Positions 20,310 through 28,509 of a stretch of DNA of 64,000 nucleotides are shown here, piece by piece; within the stretch, counting starts at the first letter, position 1; every line of letters begins with the position of its first letter. The notes under the pieces are model-generated. The model searched no databases. It was not told the origin of the DNA and saw nothing but the letters and a program-made list of their open reading frames with translations. The position numbers and the translations under genes were made by a program. The DNA is from Nocardia macrotermitis. Lineage in GTDB: Bacteria > Actinomycetota > Actinomycetes > Mycobacteriales > Mycobacteriaceae. The DNA is taken from assembly GCF_009604405.1 (NCBI RefSeq), contig NZ_WEGK01000002.1:310001-374000 (forward strand). Reading direction: 5' to 3'.

Positions 20310-20933
20310 GTGAGCGGTTTTCGGGGATCATTCCTGCGCTTCGCCGACGACACGGGGCGTCAGCAGGAGTTGACGCTCAGTCCCGACCAGGAGCGCGTGA
20401 CCATCGGTCGTTCGCCACAGGCGGATCTGACGCTGTCCTGGGACGCGGAGGTCTCGCGGCTGCACGCCGCGGTCGAGTATCTGGGCGCGCAGTGGACGAT
20501 CGTCGACGACGGCCTTTCTCGCAACGGCACTTTCGTCAACGGTGAACGGCTGGCGGGGCGGCGTCGCCTCGCCGCGGGGGACCGGATCCGGGTGGGCACC
20601 TCGCTGGTGTCCTTCCACGACTACAGCGGCACCCCCGACGACGCGACGCGCATCTCCTCGGGCTCGTTCCCGACCCTGCGCTCACTGACCGATACCCAAC
20701 GCTCGGTGCTGATCGCGCTGTGCCGCCCCTACAAGAACAACGCCGGATTCGCCACCCCCGCCTCGAACCAGCAGATCGCCGACGAACTGTTCCTGAGCGT
20801 CGACGCCATCAAAACCCATCTGCGCACACTGTTTTCGAAGTTCGGCGTAGAGGACCTGCCCCAGAACCAGAAGCGCGTGCGCCTCGCGGGCCTGGCCATC
20901 CAGAGCGGCATCATCGCCGACCGAGACCTGTAA
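20310..20933 (+). CDS. FHA domain protein fused to a LuxR-like helix-turn-helix
   Basis: A 207-residue probable regulator that reads Ser/Thr phosphorylation. Residues ~5-105 form an FHA domain with the phosphothreonine-binding signature VTIGRSPQADLTL, VSRLHAAVEYL and DDGLSRNGTFVNG. Residues ~120-205 are a LuxR-type DNA-binding region: LTDTQRSVLIALCRPYKNN, then SNQQIADELFLSVDAIKTHL and RTLFSKFGVEDLPQNQKRVR. Such a fusion suggests control by an STPK, since actinobacterial FHA domains usually bind kinase-phosphorylated partners. GTG 20310 begins the protein just before the FHA fold; no strong ribosome-binding site is seen and longer starts exist. It lies between lsr2 and clpC1. Targets are unknown. 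Confidence 0.78.
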   Translation: MSGFRGSFLRFADDTGRQQELTLSPDQERVTIGRSPQADLTLSWDAEVSRLHAAVEYLGAQWTIVDDGLSRNGTFVNGERLAGRRRLAAGDRIRVGTSLVSFHDYSGTPDDATRISSGSFPTLRSLTDTQRSVLIALCRPYKNNAGFATPASNQQIADELFLSVDAIKTHLRTLFSKFGVEDLPQNQKRVRLAGLAIQSGIIADRDL

Positions 20934-20936
20934 CTT

Positions 20937-21106
20937 CGGCCCCGGCTAGCGAACCTCGGCCTCCGCTAGCGTCCGCCCGAACACGACAACCGACGTGCCC
21001 AGCGGCGAATCGTCTCCGTTCCGCTGGGAGTTGCCCGCGAAGCGAAAGGCTCAACAAGGCCAGCTCCAAGGGTTTTCGGCGCGGCTCGTCGTTCAGCCCT
21101 CGAAGC
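20937..21106. repeat. Repeat-rich spacer: short direct repeat, hairpin and inverted copy of the 91-base unit
   Basis: Three structures lie in tandem. First, two copies of a 20-base direct repeat (TCGGCC...GCTAGCG) at about 20937 and 20957. Second, CCCAGCGG (20998-21005) with CCGCTGGG (21021-21028), an 8-base-pair hairpin that may terminate the FHA gene. Third, 21071-21104 is an imperfect inverted copy of 21127-21165, a segment of the following tandem repeat, so the two can form a long stem. No gene is supported. Confidence 0.65.
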
Positions 21107-21379
21107 GCATGGCCGGAGGCCGAGTCTCGAGGGGTGAACGACGAGCCACACGGGCGCCGAAAACCTGCCGCAGCGAAGCGGAGGCCAAAGACACAGCGCA
21201 TGGCCGGAGGCCGAGTCTCGAGGGGTGAACGACGAGCCACACGGGCGCCGAAAACCTGCCGCAGCGAAGCGGAGGCCAAAGACACAGCGCATGGCCGGAG
21301 GCCGAGTCTCGAGGGGTGAACGACGAGCCACATGGGCGCCGAAAACCTGCCGGAGCGGAGCGGAGGCCAAAGACACAGC
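21107..21379. repeat. Three tandem copies of a 91-base repeat
   Basis: Units begin at 21107, 21198 and 21289 (GCATGGCCGGAGGCCGAG...), each exactly 91 bases apart. The first two are identical where compared; the third has a few changes (for example CACATGGG for CACACGGG, GGAGCGGAGC for GCAGCGAAGC). Each unit ends in AGCGAAGCGGAGGC, a motif also found in the insertion inside the fadE28-like gene (57038-57051). The array lies between the FHA gene and clpC1 and leaves about 230 bases for the clpC1 promoter. Units of 91 bases cannot keep one reading frame. Confidence 0.85.
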
Positions 21380-21610
21380 TTGTGTTCGCTGTGGGCATAG
21401 TTGGGGTGGAAACGATTACGGGGGGCCTCGCGTTATGCATGAATGAGTCGAGTTGTCGGACGTTCGCAATAGGGTGGACGGACGACGCCCGCGACCCCGG
21501 CCAACTAGAGTAGAGGCGGGGGAGGCAACCCCAGGGCTTCATGGCAGGCTTGCGCTCAGTCGTCTGAAGCGCCGGATGCCGGAATGTCGGAGCAGGAGAG
21601 TGAGGGAGCG
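21380..21610 (+). promoter_or_regulatory. Leader and probable promoter region of clpC1
   Basis: Non-coding spacer between the repeat array and clpC1. TAGGGT (near 21470) and TAGAGT (near 21507) are possible -10 boxes. A segment GTTCGCTGTGGGC (near 21384) resembles half of the ClgR box that controls clp genes in actinobacteria, but its second half is incomplete. Assignments are tentative. Confidence 0.3.
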
Positions 21611-24151
21611 ATGTTCGAGAGGTTCACCGACCGCGCGAGGCGTGTCGTTGTCCTGGCCCAGGAAGAGGCCCGGATGCTCAACCACAACTACATCGGTACC
21701 GAGCACATCCTGCTGGGTCTGATTCACGAGGGTGAGGGTGTCGCGGCCAAGTCGCTCGAGTCGCTCGGCATCTCCCTCGAGGGTGTGCGCAGCCAGGTCG
21801 AGGAGATCATCGGTCAGGGTCAGCAGGCCCCGTCCGGGCACATCCCGTTCACCCCGCGGGCCAAGAAGGTGCTGGAGCTGAGTCTGCGCGAGGCGCTGCA
21901 ACTCGGCCACAACTACATCGGTACCGAGCACATTCTGCTCGGCCTGATTCGTGAGGGCGAGGGCGTCGCGGCCCAGGTGCTGGTCAAGCTGGGCGCCGAC
22001 CTGAACCGGGTGCGTCAGCAGGTCATCCAGCTGCTCTCGGGTTACCAGGGCAAGGAGCCGGTGGAGTCGGGCTCGCGCGGCGAGTCGGGCACCCCGTCCA
22101 CCTCGCTGGTGCTCGACCAGTTCGGTCGCAACCTGACCCAGGCCGCGCTCGAGGGCAAGCTCGACCCGGTCATCGGTCGTGCCAAAGAGATCGAGCGGGT
22201 CATGCAGGTGCTGTCCCGCCGCACCAAGAACAACCCGGTGCTGATCGGTGAGCCCGGCGTCGGTAAGACCGCCGTCGTGGAGGGCCTGGCCCAGGCCATC
22301 GTCAACGGCGAGGTCCCCGAGACGCTCAAGGACAAGCAGCTGTACACCCTCGACCTGGGTTCCCTGGTCGCGGGCAGCCGCTACCGCGGTGATTTCGAGG
22401 AGCGCCTGAAGAAGGTGCTCAAGGAGATCAACACCCGCGGCGACATCATCCTGTTCATCGACGAGCTGCACACGCTGGTCGGTGCGGGCGCGGCCGAGGG
22501 CGCCATCGACGCGGCCTCGATCCTCAAGCCCAAGCTGGCCCGCGGCGAGTTGCAGACCATCGGCGCGACCACCCTCGACGAGTACCGCAAGTACATCGAG
22601 AAGGACGCCGCCCTGGAGCGCCGGTTCCAGCCGGTGCAGGTGGGCGAGCCGACCGTCGAGCACACCATCAACATCCTCAAGGGCCTGCGCGACCGGTACG
22701 AGGCGCACCACCGCGTCTCGATCACCGACTCCGCGCTGGTCGCGGCCGCGACGCTGGCCGATCGCTACATCAACGACCGGTTCCTGCCGGACAAGGCGAT
22801 CGACCTGATCGACGAGGCCGGCGCCCGGATGCGCATCCGTCGCATGACCGCACCGCCGGACCTGCGCGAATTCGACGACAAGATCGCCGATGCGCGCCGG
22901 GAGAAGGAAAGCGCCATCGACGCGCAGGACTTCGAGAAGGCCGCGCGCCTGCGCGACAAGGAGAAGCAGCTCGTCGCCAAGCGCGCCGATCGCGAAAAGC
23001 AGTGGCGCTCGGGCGATCTGGACGTCGTGGCCGAGGTCGACGACGAGCAGATCGCGGAGGTGCTGGCCAACTGGACCGGTATCCCGGTGTTCAAGCTCAC
23101 CGAGGAGGAGACCACCCGTCTGCTCCGCATGGAGGACGAGCTGCACAAGCGGATCATCGGCCAGGAGGACGCGGTCAAGGCCGTCTCCAAGGCCATCCGC
23201 CGCACTCGCGCCGGTCTGAAGGATCCGAAGCGTCCCTCGGGCTCGTTCATCTTCGCCGGTCCGTCCGGTGTCGGTAAGACCGAGCTGTCCAAGGCGCTGG
23301 CGAACTTCCTGTTCGGCGAGGACGACGCGCTCATCCAGATCGACATGGGCGAGTTCCACGACCGCTTCACCGCCTCGCGGCTGTTCGGTGCCCCTCCGGG
23401 CTACGTCGGCTACGAGGAGGGCGGCCAGCTCACCGAGAAGGTGCGCCGCAAGCCGTTCTCGGTGGTGCTGTTCGACGAGATCGAGAAGGCCCACCAGGAG
23501 ATCTACAACACCCTGTTGCAGGTCCTGGAGGACGGCCGCCTCACCGACGGTCAGGGTCGCACGGTCGACTTCAAGAACACCGTGCTGATCTTCACCTCGA
23601 ACCTGGGTACTTCGGATATCTCGAAGGCCGTCGGCCTGGGCTTCGCGGCGAGCAACAGCGAGGGCTCGAACTACGAGCGGATGAAGCTCAAGGTCAACGA
23701 CGAGCTCAAGAAGCACTTCCGCCCCGAGTTCCTGAACCGCATCGATGACGTGATCGTCTTCCACCAGCTCACCACCGAGCAGATCGTCGAGATGGTGGAC
23801 CTGATGATCAACCGCGTCGCCACTCAGCTGCGGAACAAGGACATGGAGATCGAGCTGTCCGAGCAGGCCAAGTCCCTGCTGGCCAAGCGTGGTTTCGATC
23901 CGGTGCTGGGCGCCCGCCCGCTGCGTCGGACCATCCAGCGCGAGATCGAGGATCAGCTGTCGGAGAAGATCCTCTTCGGCGAGATCGGCCCCGGCCAGAT
24001 CATCTCGGTCGACGTCGAGGGTTGGGACGGCGAGGGGCAGGGCGAGGACGCGAAGTTCACCTTCGCCGGTCGCCCGAAGCCCGCCAAGCCTGCCGAGGAG
24101 GAGCCGGTGGCAGCGCTCGCCGGTGAGTCGGCGGCGGCTTCCGGAGAGTAA
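21611..24151 (+). CDS. clpC1: ATP-dependent Clp protease ATPase subunit ClpC1
   Basis: Hsp100 unfoldase feeding the ClpP1P2 protease; essential in mycobacteria and target of cyclomarin, ecumicin and lassomycin. It has 846 residues: paired N-terminal Clp repeats ([20 protein letters not shown], and [19 protein letters not shown]), D1 with Walker A GEPGVGKT, a UVR-containing middle domain ([20 protein letters not shown]), D2 with GPSGVGKTE, and the C-terminal small domain ([20 protein letters not shown]). The last ~35 residues are variable. ATG 21611, nine codons after an alternative start, matches the family start and follows GGGAG. A terminator hairpin follows at 24165. Confidence 0.97.
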   Translation: MFERFTDRARRVVVLAQEEARMLNHNYIGTEHILLGLIHEGEGVAAKSLESLGISLEGVRSQVEEIIGQGQQAPSGHIPFTPRAKKVLELSLREALQLGHNYIGTEHILLGLIREGEGVAAQVLVKLGADLNRVRQQVIQLLSGYQGKEPVESGSRGESGTPSTSLVLDQFGRNLTQAALEGKLDPVIGRAKEIERVMQVLSRRTKNNPVLIGEPGVGKTAVVEGLAQAIVNGEVPETLKDKQLYTLDLGSLVAGSRYRGDFEERLKKVLKEINTRGDIILFIDELHTLVGAGAAEGAIDAASILKPKLARGELQTIGATTLDEYRKYIEKDAALERRFQPVQVGEPTVEHTINILKGLRDRYEAHHRVSITDSALVAAATLADRYINDRFLPDKAIDLIDEAGARMRIRRMTAPPDLREFDDKIADARREKESAIDAQDFEKAARLRDKEKQLVAKRADREKQWRSGDLDVVAEVDDEQIAEVLANWTGIPVFKLTEEETTRLLRMEDELHKRIIGQEDAVKAVSKAIRRTRAGLKDPKRPSGSFIFAGPSGVGKTELSKALANFLFGEDDALIQIDMGEFHDRFTASRLFGAPPGYVGYEEGGQLTEKVRRKPFSVVLFDEIEKAHQEIYNTLLQVLEDGRLTDGQGRTVDFKNTVLIFTSNLGTSDISKAVGLGFAASNSEGSNYERMKLKVNDELKKHFRPEFLNRIDDVIVFHQLTTEQIVEMVDLMINRVATQLRNKDMEIELSEQAKSLLAKRGFDPVLGARPLRRTIQREIEDQLSEKILFGEIGPGQIISVDVEGWDGEGQGEDAKFTFAGRPKPAKPAEEEPVAALAGESAAASGE

Positions 24152-24164
24152 GAGCAGAACCGTC

Positions 24165-24198
24165 ACGGCCCCTTCCCGAGTTGTCGGGAGGGGGCCGT
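24165..24198 (+). terminator. Terminator hairpin of clpC1
   Basis: ACGGCCCCTTCCCGA (24165-24179) pairs with TCGGGAGGGGGCCGT (24184-24198) with one G-T wobble and a 4-base loop. It starts 13 bases after the clpC1 stop. There is no T-tract. Confidence 0.75.
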
Positions 24199-24429
24199 TG
24201 CGTATGTCGGTCGCATGTGAGGTGGCCGTCCGAATGGCCGGATTGCCCTGGTGGCGTCGGCCCGCGTGACGTGGTTGGCTGTCCCGCGGCGCTGTGGTGG
24301 AAACACTTGCGGCGTGCTTTCCGTCGATGTTGTTCGCTCGTGCTTCGAGTCAGCGCTCGGACCGAAAAACGGTTGCGGGGTGGTGGGGGTTCGTTCATGG
24401 TTGTCGGTGACGTGCGACGAAAGGTTCTC

Positions 24430-25209
24430 ATGCTCACCGAGACCGAGATCGCGGCATTCGTGACGGATGGATTCGTGCGGGTGGACCAGGTCTTCTCGGG
24501 CGAGATCGCCGAGGCGGGGCGGGAGATACTCTGGCGGGCAACGGGTTACGATCCCGATGATCGGTCGACCTGGGTCGAGCCGGTGGTCCGGCTGGGGGAC
24601 TTCCCGCAGGAGCCGTTCCGGGTGGCGGTGAATGCTCGTGCGCTGCATGAGGCATTCGATCAGCTCATCGGGCCGGAGCAGTGGGTGCCGCGAAACAGTT
24701 TGGGCGGGTGGCCGATTCGATTTCCGAGCCTGACGCCGTCCGGGGACGACGGCTGGCACGTGGACGCGAGTTTCGGCGACGATCCGAACGACTACATGAC
24801 CTGGCGGCTCAACCTCCGCACTCGCGGTCGCGCCTTGCTGATGCTGTTCCTGTTCTCCGATGTGGACTTCGACGATGCGCCGACCAGGATCAGAGTCGGT
24901 TCGCATCTGCGGCTGCCGCCGGTGCTGGCGCCGCACGGCGAGAGGGGCCTCAGGATGCGCGAGATGCTGGATGTATACGCCGCTACCGACGATCTGCCTC
25001 AGGCGCTCGCCACCGGGCAGGCCGGGGATGTGTACCTGTGTCATCCTTTCCTCGTGCATGCGGCGCAGCCGAATCTGACCGGGCGACCGAAATTCATGGC
25101 CCAGCCGCCGTTGGTCCTGCGCGAGCCCTGTGTGCTGGACCGGCCGGACGGCAGGTACACGCCGCTCGAGCGCGCGATTCGACTGGGACTCGAAGGCAGC
25201 GCTCGCTGA
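24430..25209 (+). CDS. Phytanoyl-CoA dioxygenase (PhyH) family protein
   Basis: Fe(II)/2-oxoglutarate-dependent oxygenase of 259 residues. The iron triad is visible: HVD in GDDGWHVDASFGDD (His and Asp) and the distal His in FLVHAAQPNLTGRPKFM, followed by the Arg expected to bind 2-oxoglutarate. An N-terminal MLTETEIAAFVTDGFVRVDQ is the usual PhyH opening. ATG 24430 has AAAGG at proper distance. It stands alone after the clpC1 terminator. Substrate is unknown; family members hydroxylate lipids, amino acids and natural products. Confidence 0.82.
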   Translation: MLTETEIAAFVTDGFVRVDQVFSGEIAEAGREILWRATGYDPDDRSTWVEPVVRLGDFPQEPFRVAVNARALHEAFDQLIGPEQWVPRNSLGGWPIRFPSLTPSGDDGWHVDASFGDDPNDYMTWRLNLRTRGRALLMLFLFSDVDFDDAPTRIRVGSHLRLPPVLAPHGERGLRMREMLDVYAATDDLPQALATGQAGDVYLCHPFLVHAAQPNLTGRPKFMAQPPLVLREPCVLDRPDGRYTPLERAIRLGLEGSAR

Positions 25210-25326
25210 ATCGTGTCGACGGGCCCGATGATGGTGCGCGGCAAGTGATCTCGACGTCCGGTCCGTCTTCCCGGTGAACCGTTCGACGGCCGATGCCGCG
25301 TGGCCGGTACTGTGGTCGGTTGTCAT

Positions 25327-26190
25327 GTGAGCGGCCCGGCGACGTCCGGACCCCGGACGAGAAAGGCCGAACCGCTGAAGGTCACCGTCAGGAATGCCAG
25401 GTTTCAGCAGTGGGAGGCGTTGCTGACGAATCGGAACAAGCGGCAGCGGGCCGGGGCGTTCCTGATTCAGGGGGTGCGGCCGATCACGCTGGCGGCGGCG
25501 AACGGGTGGCGGTTCGAGAGTCTGCTGCGGCCCGAGGGCAGGCAGTTGTCGGAGTGGGCGCGCGGGATCATCGCGGACGGTGCCGCGGAGGTCGTCGATG
25601 TCGCGCCGGAGTTGCTGGCCGAGTTGGGGGAGCGCGGGTCGGGGGAGCCGGAGTTGCTCGCGGTGGGTGCGATCCGGCCCGATGATTTCGACCGGATCCC
25701 TTGTGGGACGGACTTTTTCGGGATCGTCTTCGATCGGCCGACCAGTCCGGGGAATGTCGGCACGCTGATCCGATCGGCCGATGCCTTCGGTGCGTCCGCC
25801 GTCGTGGTCACCGGGCATGCCGCGGATATCTACGATCCGAAAGCGGTGCGGGCCAGCACCGGATCGCTGTTCAGCCTGCCGGTGGTGCGGGCCCGGTCCA
25901 CCGACGAGGTGGCGGACTGGGTGCGGGCGCGGCAGCGGGCGGGGGTCCCGGTGCGCATCGTCGGCACCGACGAACACGGCACCGCCGATATCGCCGACTA
26001 CGACCTGACCGGGCCGCGCCTGATCGTCATCGGCAACGAGACCAGCGGCCTGAGCGCGCGTTGGCGGGACGTCTGCGACGATATCGTGCGCATCCCGATC
26101 GGCGGCGGCGCGAGCAGCCTCAACGCCGCCACCGCGGGATCGGTGCTGCTGTACGAAGCCGATCGGCAGCGTCGGATTGTGCAGCGGTAG
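25327..26190 (+). CDS. TrmH/SpoU-family RNA 2'-O-methyltransferase
   Basis: AdoMet-dependent RNA ribose methylase of the SPOUT (knotted) class, 287 residues. Substrate-binding N-terminal domain from VTVRNARFQQWEALLTNRNK to ~residue 100, then motif 1 NVGTLIRSADAFGASAVVV, motif 2 RLIVIGNETSGLS and motif 3 IPIGGGASSLNAATAGSVLL. Which tRNA or rRNA site it methylates cannot be told; it is distinct from the RlmB gene at 35929. The start is uncertain: GTG 25327 is used, GTG 25300 is possible and neither has a clear ribosome-binding site. Its last codons form the first copy of a degenerate tandem repeat. Confidence 0.82.
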   Translation: MSGPATSGPRTRKAEPLKVTVRNARFQQWEALLTNRNKRQRAGAFLIQGVRPITLAAANGWRFESLLRPEGRQLSEWARGIIADGAAEVVDVAPELLAELGERGSGEPELLAVGAIRPDDFDRIPCGTDFFGIVFDRPTSPGNVGTLIRSADAFGASAVVVTGHAADIYDPKAVRASTGSLFSLPVVRARSTDEVADWVRARQRAGVPVRIVGTDEHGTADIADYDLTGPRLIVIGNETSGLSARWRDVCDDIVRIPIGGGASSLNAATAGSVLLYEADRQRRIVQR

Positions 26191-26430
26191 TCGGGATCGG
26201 CAGTCGGACGCTGCCGGCGGTAGTGCTCGCGTTGATGCGGAACGATCCGTGGTCTGGTGGGGAGCATTGCTGTGCGAAGCGGTTCGGCAGCGTCGGACCG
26301 TTCGGCAGTAATCGACCGGCAGTTGGACGCTGCCGACGGCAGTGCTCGCGCTGATGCGGCCGAACGATCCGCGGTCTGAACGATCCGCAGTTTGGTGGGG
26401 GAAGCATTGCCGATCGGCGATGCCGCATCC
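26164..26430. repeat. Degenerate tandem repeat (~121-140 bases) starting in the 3' end of the methyltransferase gene
   Basis: CGGCAGCGTCGGA occurs at 26164 and again at 26285 (121 bases later); GGACGCTGCC, GTGCTCGCG, TGATGCGG, AACGATCCG, TGGTGGGG and GCATTGC follow in the same order in both copies. A short internal duplication (CGATCCGC...CGATCCGC) makes the second copy about 20 bases longer. Copy 1 includes the stop codon of the methyltransferase gene. The spacer 26191-26508 holds no other recognisable element. Confidence 0.7.
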
Positions 26431-26508
26431 TTGCTCGAACTGACGGGGCGGATGGCGGCAGATGTGCGGCGGTAGCGTTGCGCCGGTCAGCGACCGTCCC
26501 GGGACGTT

Positions 26509-27303
26509 TCAGCGCAGGCGGTCGAGGATGGGTTGGAAGGCTTCGGCCAGGGCTCCCGGGACGATCACCTCATCGATGCCGTAGGTGTCGCGGCGGTGTT
26601 CGAGAACGGCGGCGGCCTCGGCGGGGTCGGCGGGCAGGAGTCCGACCGAGCCCAGTTCGCGGAGTTCGGCGGCGGTCGGGATCTGCCAGTTGCCGGGCGG
26701 CGGGGCCAGCTGGTCGCCGATGCCGATCAGTTGGCCGGTGAAGGCGACCGGGCGATCGGCGTTCTCGCGCACGGTGGCGATGATGGCGGCCAGGTCCTTC
26801 TCGGTGGCGGTCGGCTGTAGGGCGGGCAGCACGCGGTCGGCGATCCGCCCGGCGGCGGCGAGCATGCGGGGGCCGGAGGCCGCGATCATGACCGGTGGCG
26901 CGGGATCGACCTCGGCGCGGACGGCGGTCACGATATCGATCAGGTGGGCGCGGCGCTCGGACGCCGAACCGCCCGGCTGACCCAGCTTTTCGGCCTCCTG
27001 CACCGCGTCGGGGCGGCCGATGCCGATACCCAGTTCGAAGCGGCCGTCGGAAAGTTGTTGCAGCGCGGCGATTTCCCGCACGGCGACCGCTGCGGTGCGC
27101 AGCGGCGCCGCGATGACGTTCGGGCGCACCCGCAGGGTGGTGGTCACCGCCGCGGCGGCGGCGAGAGCCGGGAAGGGCGACGCGGTGCGCAGTGTGTCGG
27201 GCATCAGCAGGGTGTGATAGCCCTGTCGCTCGGCGGTTCTGGCGGTTTCGAGCCAGGCCGCGGCCGAACCCGGTGCCTGCATCGTGCCGAATCGTATGCT
27301 CAT
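26509..27303 (-). CDS. LLM-class (luciferase-like, probably F420-dependent) oxidoreductase
   Basis: A 264-residue TIM-barrel oxidoreductase. Family marks are MSIRFGTMQAPGSAAAWLET, the strand LLMPDTLRTASPFPALAAAA, VIAAPLRTAAVAVREIAALQ, GRFELGIGIGRPDAVQEAE and PPVMIAASGPRMLAAAGRIA. The GIGIGRP segment is the usual cofactor-phosphate region. Whether F420H2 or FMNH2 is used is not certain from sequence; F420 is usual in Nocardia and mycobacteria. ATG 27303 is chosen at the family start, with GGAG nearby. It runs in the same direction as the response-regulator gene upstream, 81 bases apart. Confidence 0.8.
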   Translation of the reverse strand: MSIRFGTMQAPGSAAAWLETARTAERQGYHTLLMPDTLRTASPFPALAAAAAVTTTLRVRPNVIAAPLRTAAVAVREIAALQQLSDGRFELGIGIGRPDAVQEAEKLGQPGGSASERRAHLIDIVTAVRAEVDPAPPVMIAASGPRMLAAAGRIADRVLPALQPTATEKDLAAIIATVRENADRPVAFTGQLIGIGDQLAPPPGNWQIPTAAELRELGSVGLLPADPAEAAAVLEHRRDTYGIDEVIVPGALAEAFQPILDRLR

Positions 27304-27384
27304 CGAGACTCCTGAAGGGTGAGTGTTGTCACTTTCGAACAGCTTTCGGCGAGCGGGAATCATTCCCGCTCGCATCGATCGGTG

Positions 27385-28062
27385 TCACTGCCAGCCCGGT
27401 CGGACCAGGCCCGATTCGTAGGCCATCACGACCAGTTGGGTGCGGTCACGTGCGTTGAGTTTCAACAGGATTCGGCTGACGTGGGTGCGGGCGGTGGCCG
27501 GGCTCATGAACAGGCGTCCGGCGATTTCGGCATTGGTCAGGCCCTCGGCGACCAGCGTCATCACCTCGCGTTCGCGATCGGTCAGCTCGGTGAGTTCGGT
27601 CGCGGGTGCGGGCTTCGCGCGCGAGGCGAATTCGGCGACCAGACGGCGAGTCACGCTGGGGGACAACAGCGCATCTCCCTCGGCCACCACCCGCACCGCC
27701 CGGACCAGATCCGCCGGTTCGGTATGTTTGACCAGGAAACCCGTTGCGCCCGAACGCATTGCCTCGAACACGTACTCGTCCAACTCGAACGTCGTCAGCA
27801 CCACCACCTTCACCGCCCCCAGATCGGCGTCGGCCGCAATGGCGCGAGTGGCCGCCAACCCGTCCAATACCGGCATCCGGATATCCATCAATACCACATC
27901 GGGCCGCAATTCCCGAGCCATCCGCACCGCCTGCTCCCCGTTATCCGCTTCCCCCACAACGTGAATGCCATCCTGTGCGTCCAGCAACGCGACGAACCCG
28001 CCCCGCACCAGAGCCTGATCATCGGCCACCAGAACTCGAATATCGTGCGCTGTAGGGCTCAT
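27385..28062 (-). CDS. NarL/LuxR-type response regulator
   Basis: A 225-residue DNA-binding response regulator. The receiver domain opens with IRVLVADDQALVRGGFVALL (acidic pair DD), has the phospho-acceptor Asp in VVLMDIRMPVLDGLAATRAI and the conserved Thr and Lys in VVLTTFELDEYVFEAMRSGA and FLVKHTEPADLV. The C-terminal LuxR helix-turn-helix is LTDREREVMTLVAEGLTNAE and IAGRLFMSPATARTHVSRIL. Its partner is the kinase gene upstream at 28461; the divergent ABC exporter beyond is the likely target. ATG 28062 has GGAG before it. Unusually, about 400 bases of repeats separate it from the kinase. Confidence 0.92.
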   Translation of the reverse strand: MSPTAHDIRVLVADDQALVRGGFVALLDAQDGIHVVGEADNGEQAVRMARELRPDVVLMDIRMPVLDGLAATRAIAADADLGAVKVVVLTTFELDEYVFEAMRSGATGFLVKHTEPADLVRAVRVVAEGDALLSPSVTRRLVAEFASRAKPAPATELTELTDREREVMTLVAEGLTNAEIAGRLFMSPATARTHVSRILLKLNARDRTQLVVMAYESGLVRPGWQ

Positions 28063-28210
28063 CGGGGCTCCTGGAGAACGAATGTTCGTCGGTTGACGCG
28101 AAATACATTGGCGCACGGTCGAATACCGGAATCACCGGCACCGGCCTCGTTGCTACCCTGCTGGGCGGGCGGTGCTGTGAAGAATCCTGCTGGTGCCGAT
28201 GCCCGATCCT

Positions 28211-28509
28211 CGGCCGTGCGGATTCGAACGCCGTGTGGTGCCGGATTCATCGGGTTTCCTGGGGAATCGGGAGACGCGCGGTGTCGCGGAATCCGTCTGC
28301 TATCGATACCTGATCGTCGGCCGTGCGGATTCGAACGCCGTGTGGTGCCGGATTCATCGGGTTTCCTGGGGAATCGGGAGACGCGCGGTGTCGCGGAATC
28401 CGTCTGCTATCGATACCTGATCGTCGGCCGTGTGAATTCGAACGCCGTGCGTTGCGGGGTTCATCGAGTCTCCTGGGGAATCGGTAGATGTGCGGTGACT
28501 CGGAATCCG
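28211..28509. repeat. Tandem 107-base repeat between sensor kinase and response regulator
   Basis: Copies start at 28211, 28318 and 28425 (CGGCCGTG...). The first two are nearly identical; the third is diverged and overlaps the kinase 3' end (28461 onward). A weaker partial copy precedes 28211. Each copy contains, on the minus strand, an image of the kinase end (LPIPQETR) followed by CGATGA, the overlapping stop/start that such kinase-regulator pairs normally use. The array thus appears to have grown from the gene junction itself. The remaining spacer to 28063 holds no other element. Confidence 0.8.

Noticed and set aside
21107..21379. Tandem array considered as a CRISPR
   Set aside because: There are no unique spacers; units abut directly at 91 bases, and no cas gene is near.
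21380..21400. ClgR box before clpC1
   Set aside because: GTTCGC is present but the mirrored half is incomplete (GGGCAT), so it is not called as a separate site.
21539..24166. 875-codon open frame antisense to clpC1
   Set aside because: Exact shadow of a highly conserved gene; composition (Leu/Asp/Val/Arg-rich) follows from complementing ClpC1 codons.
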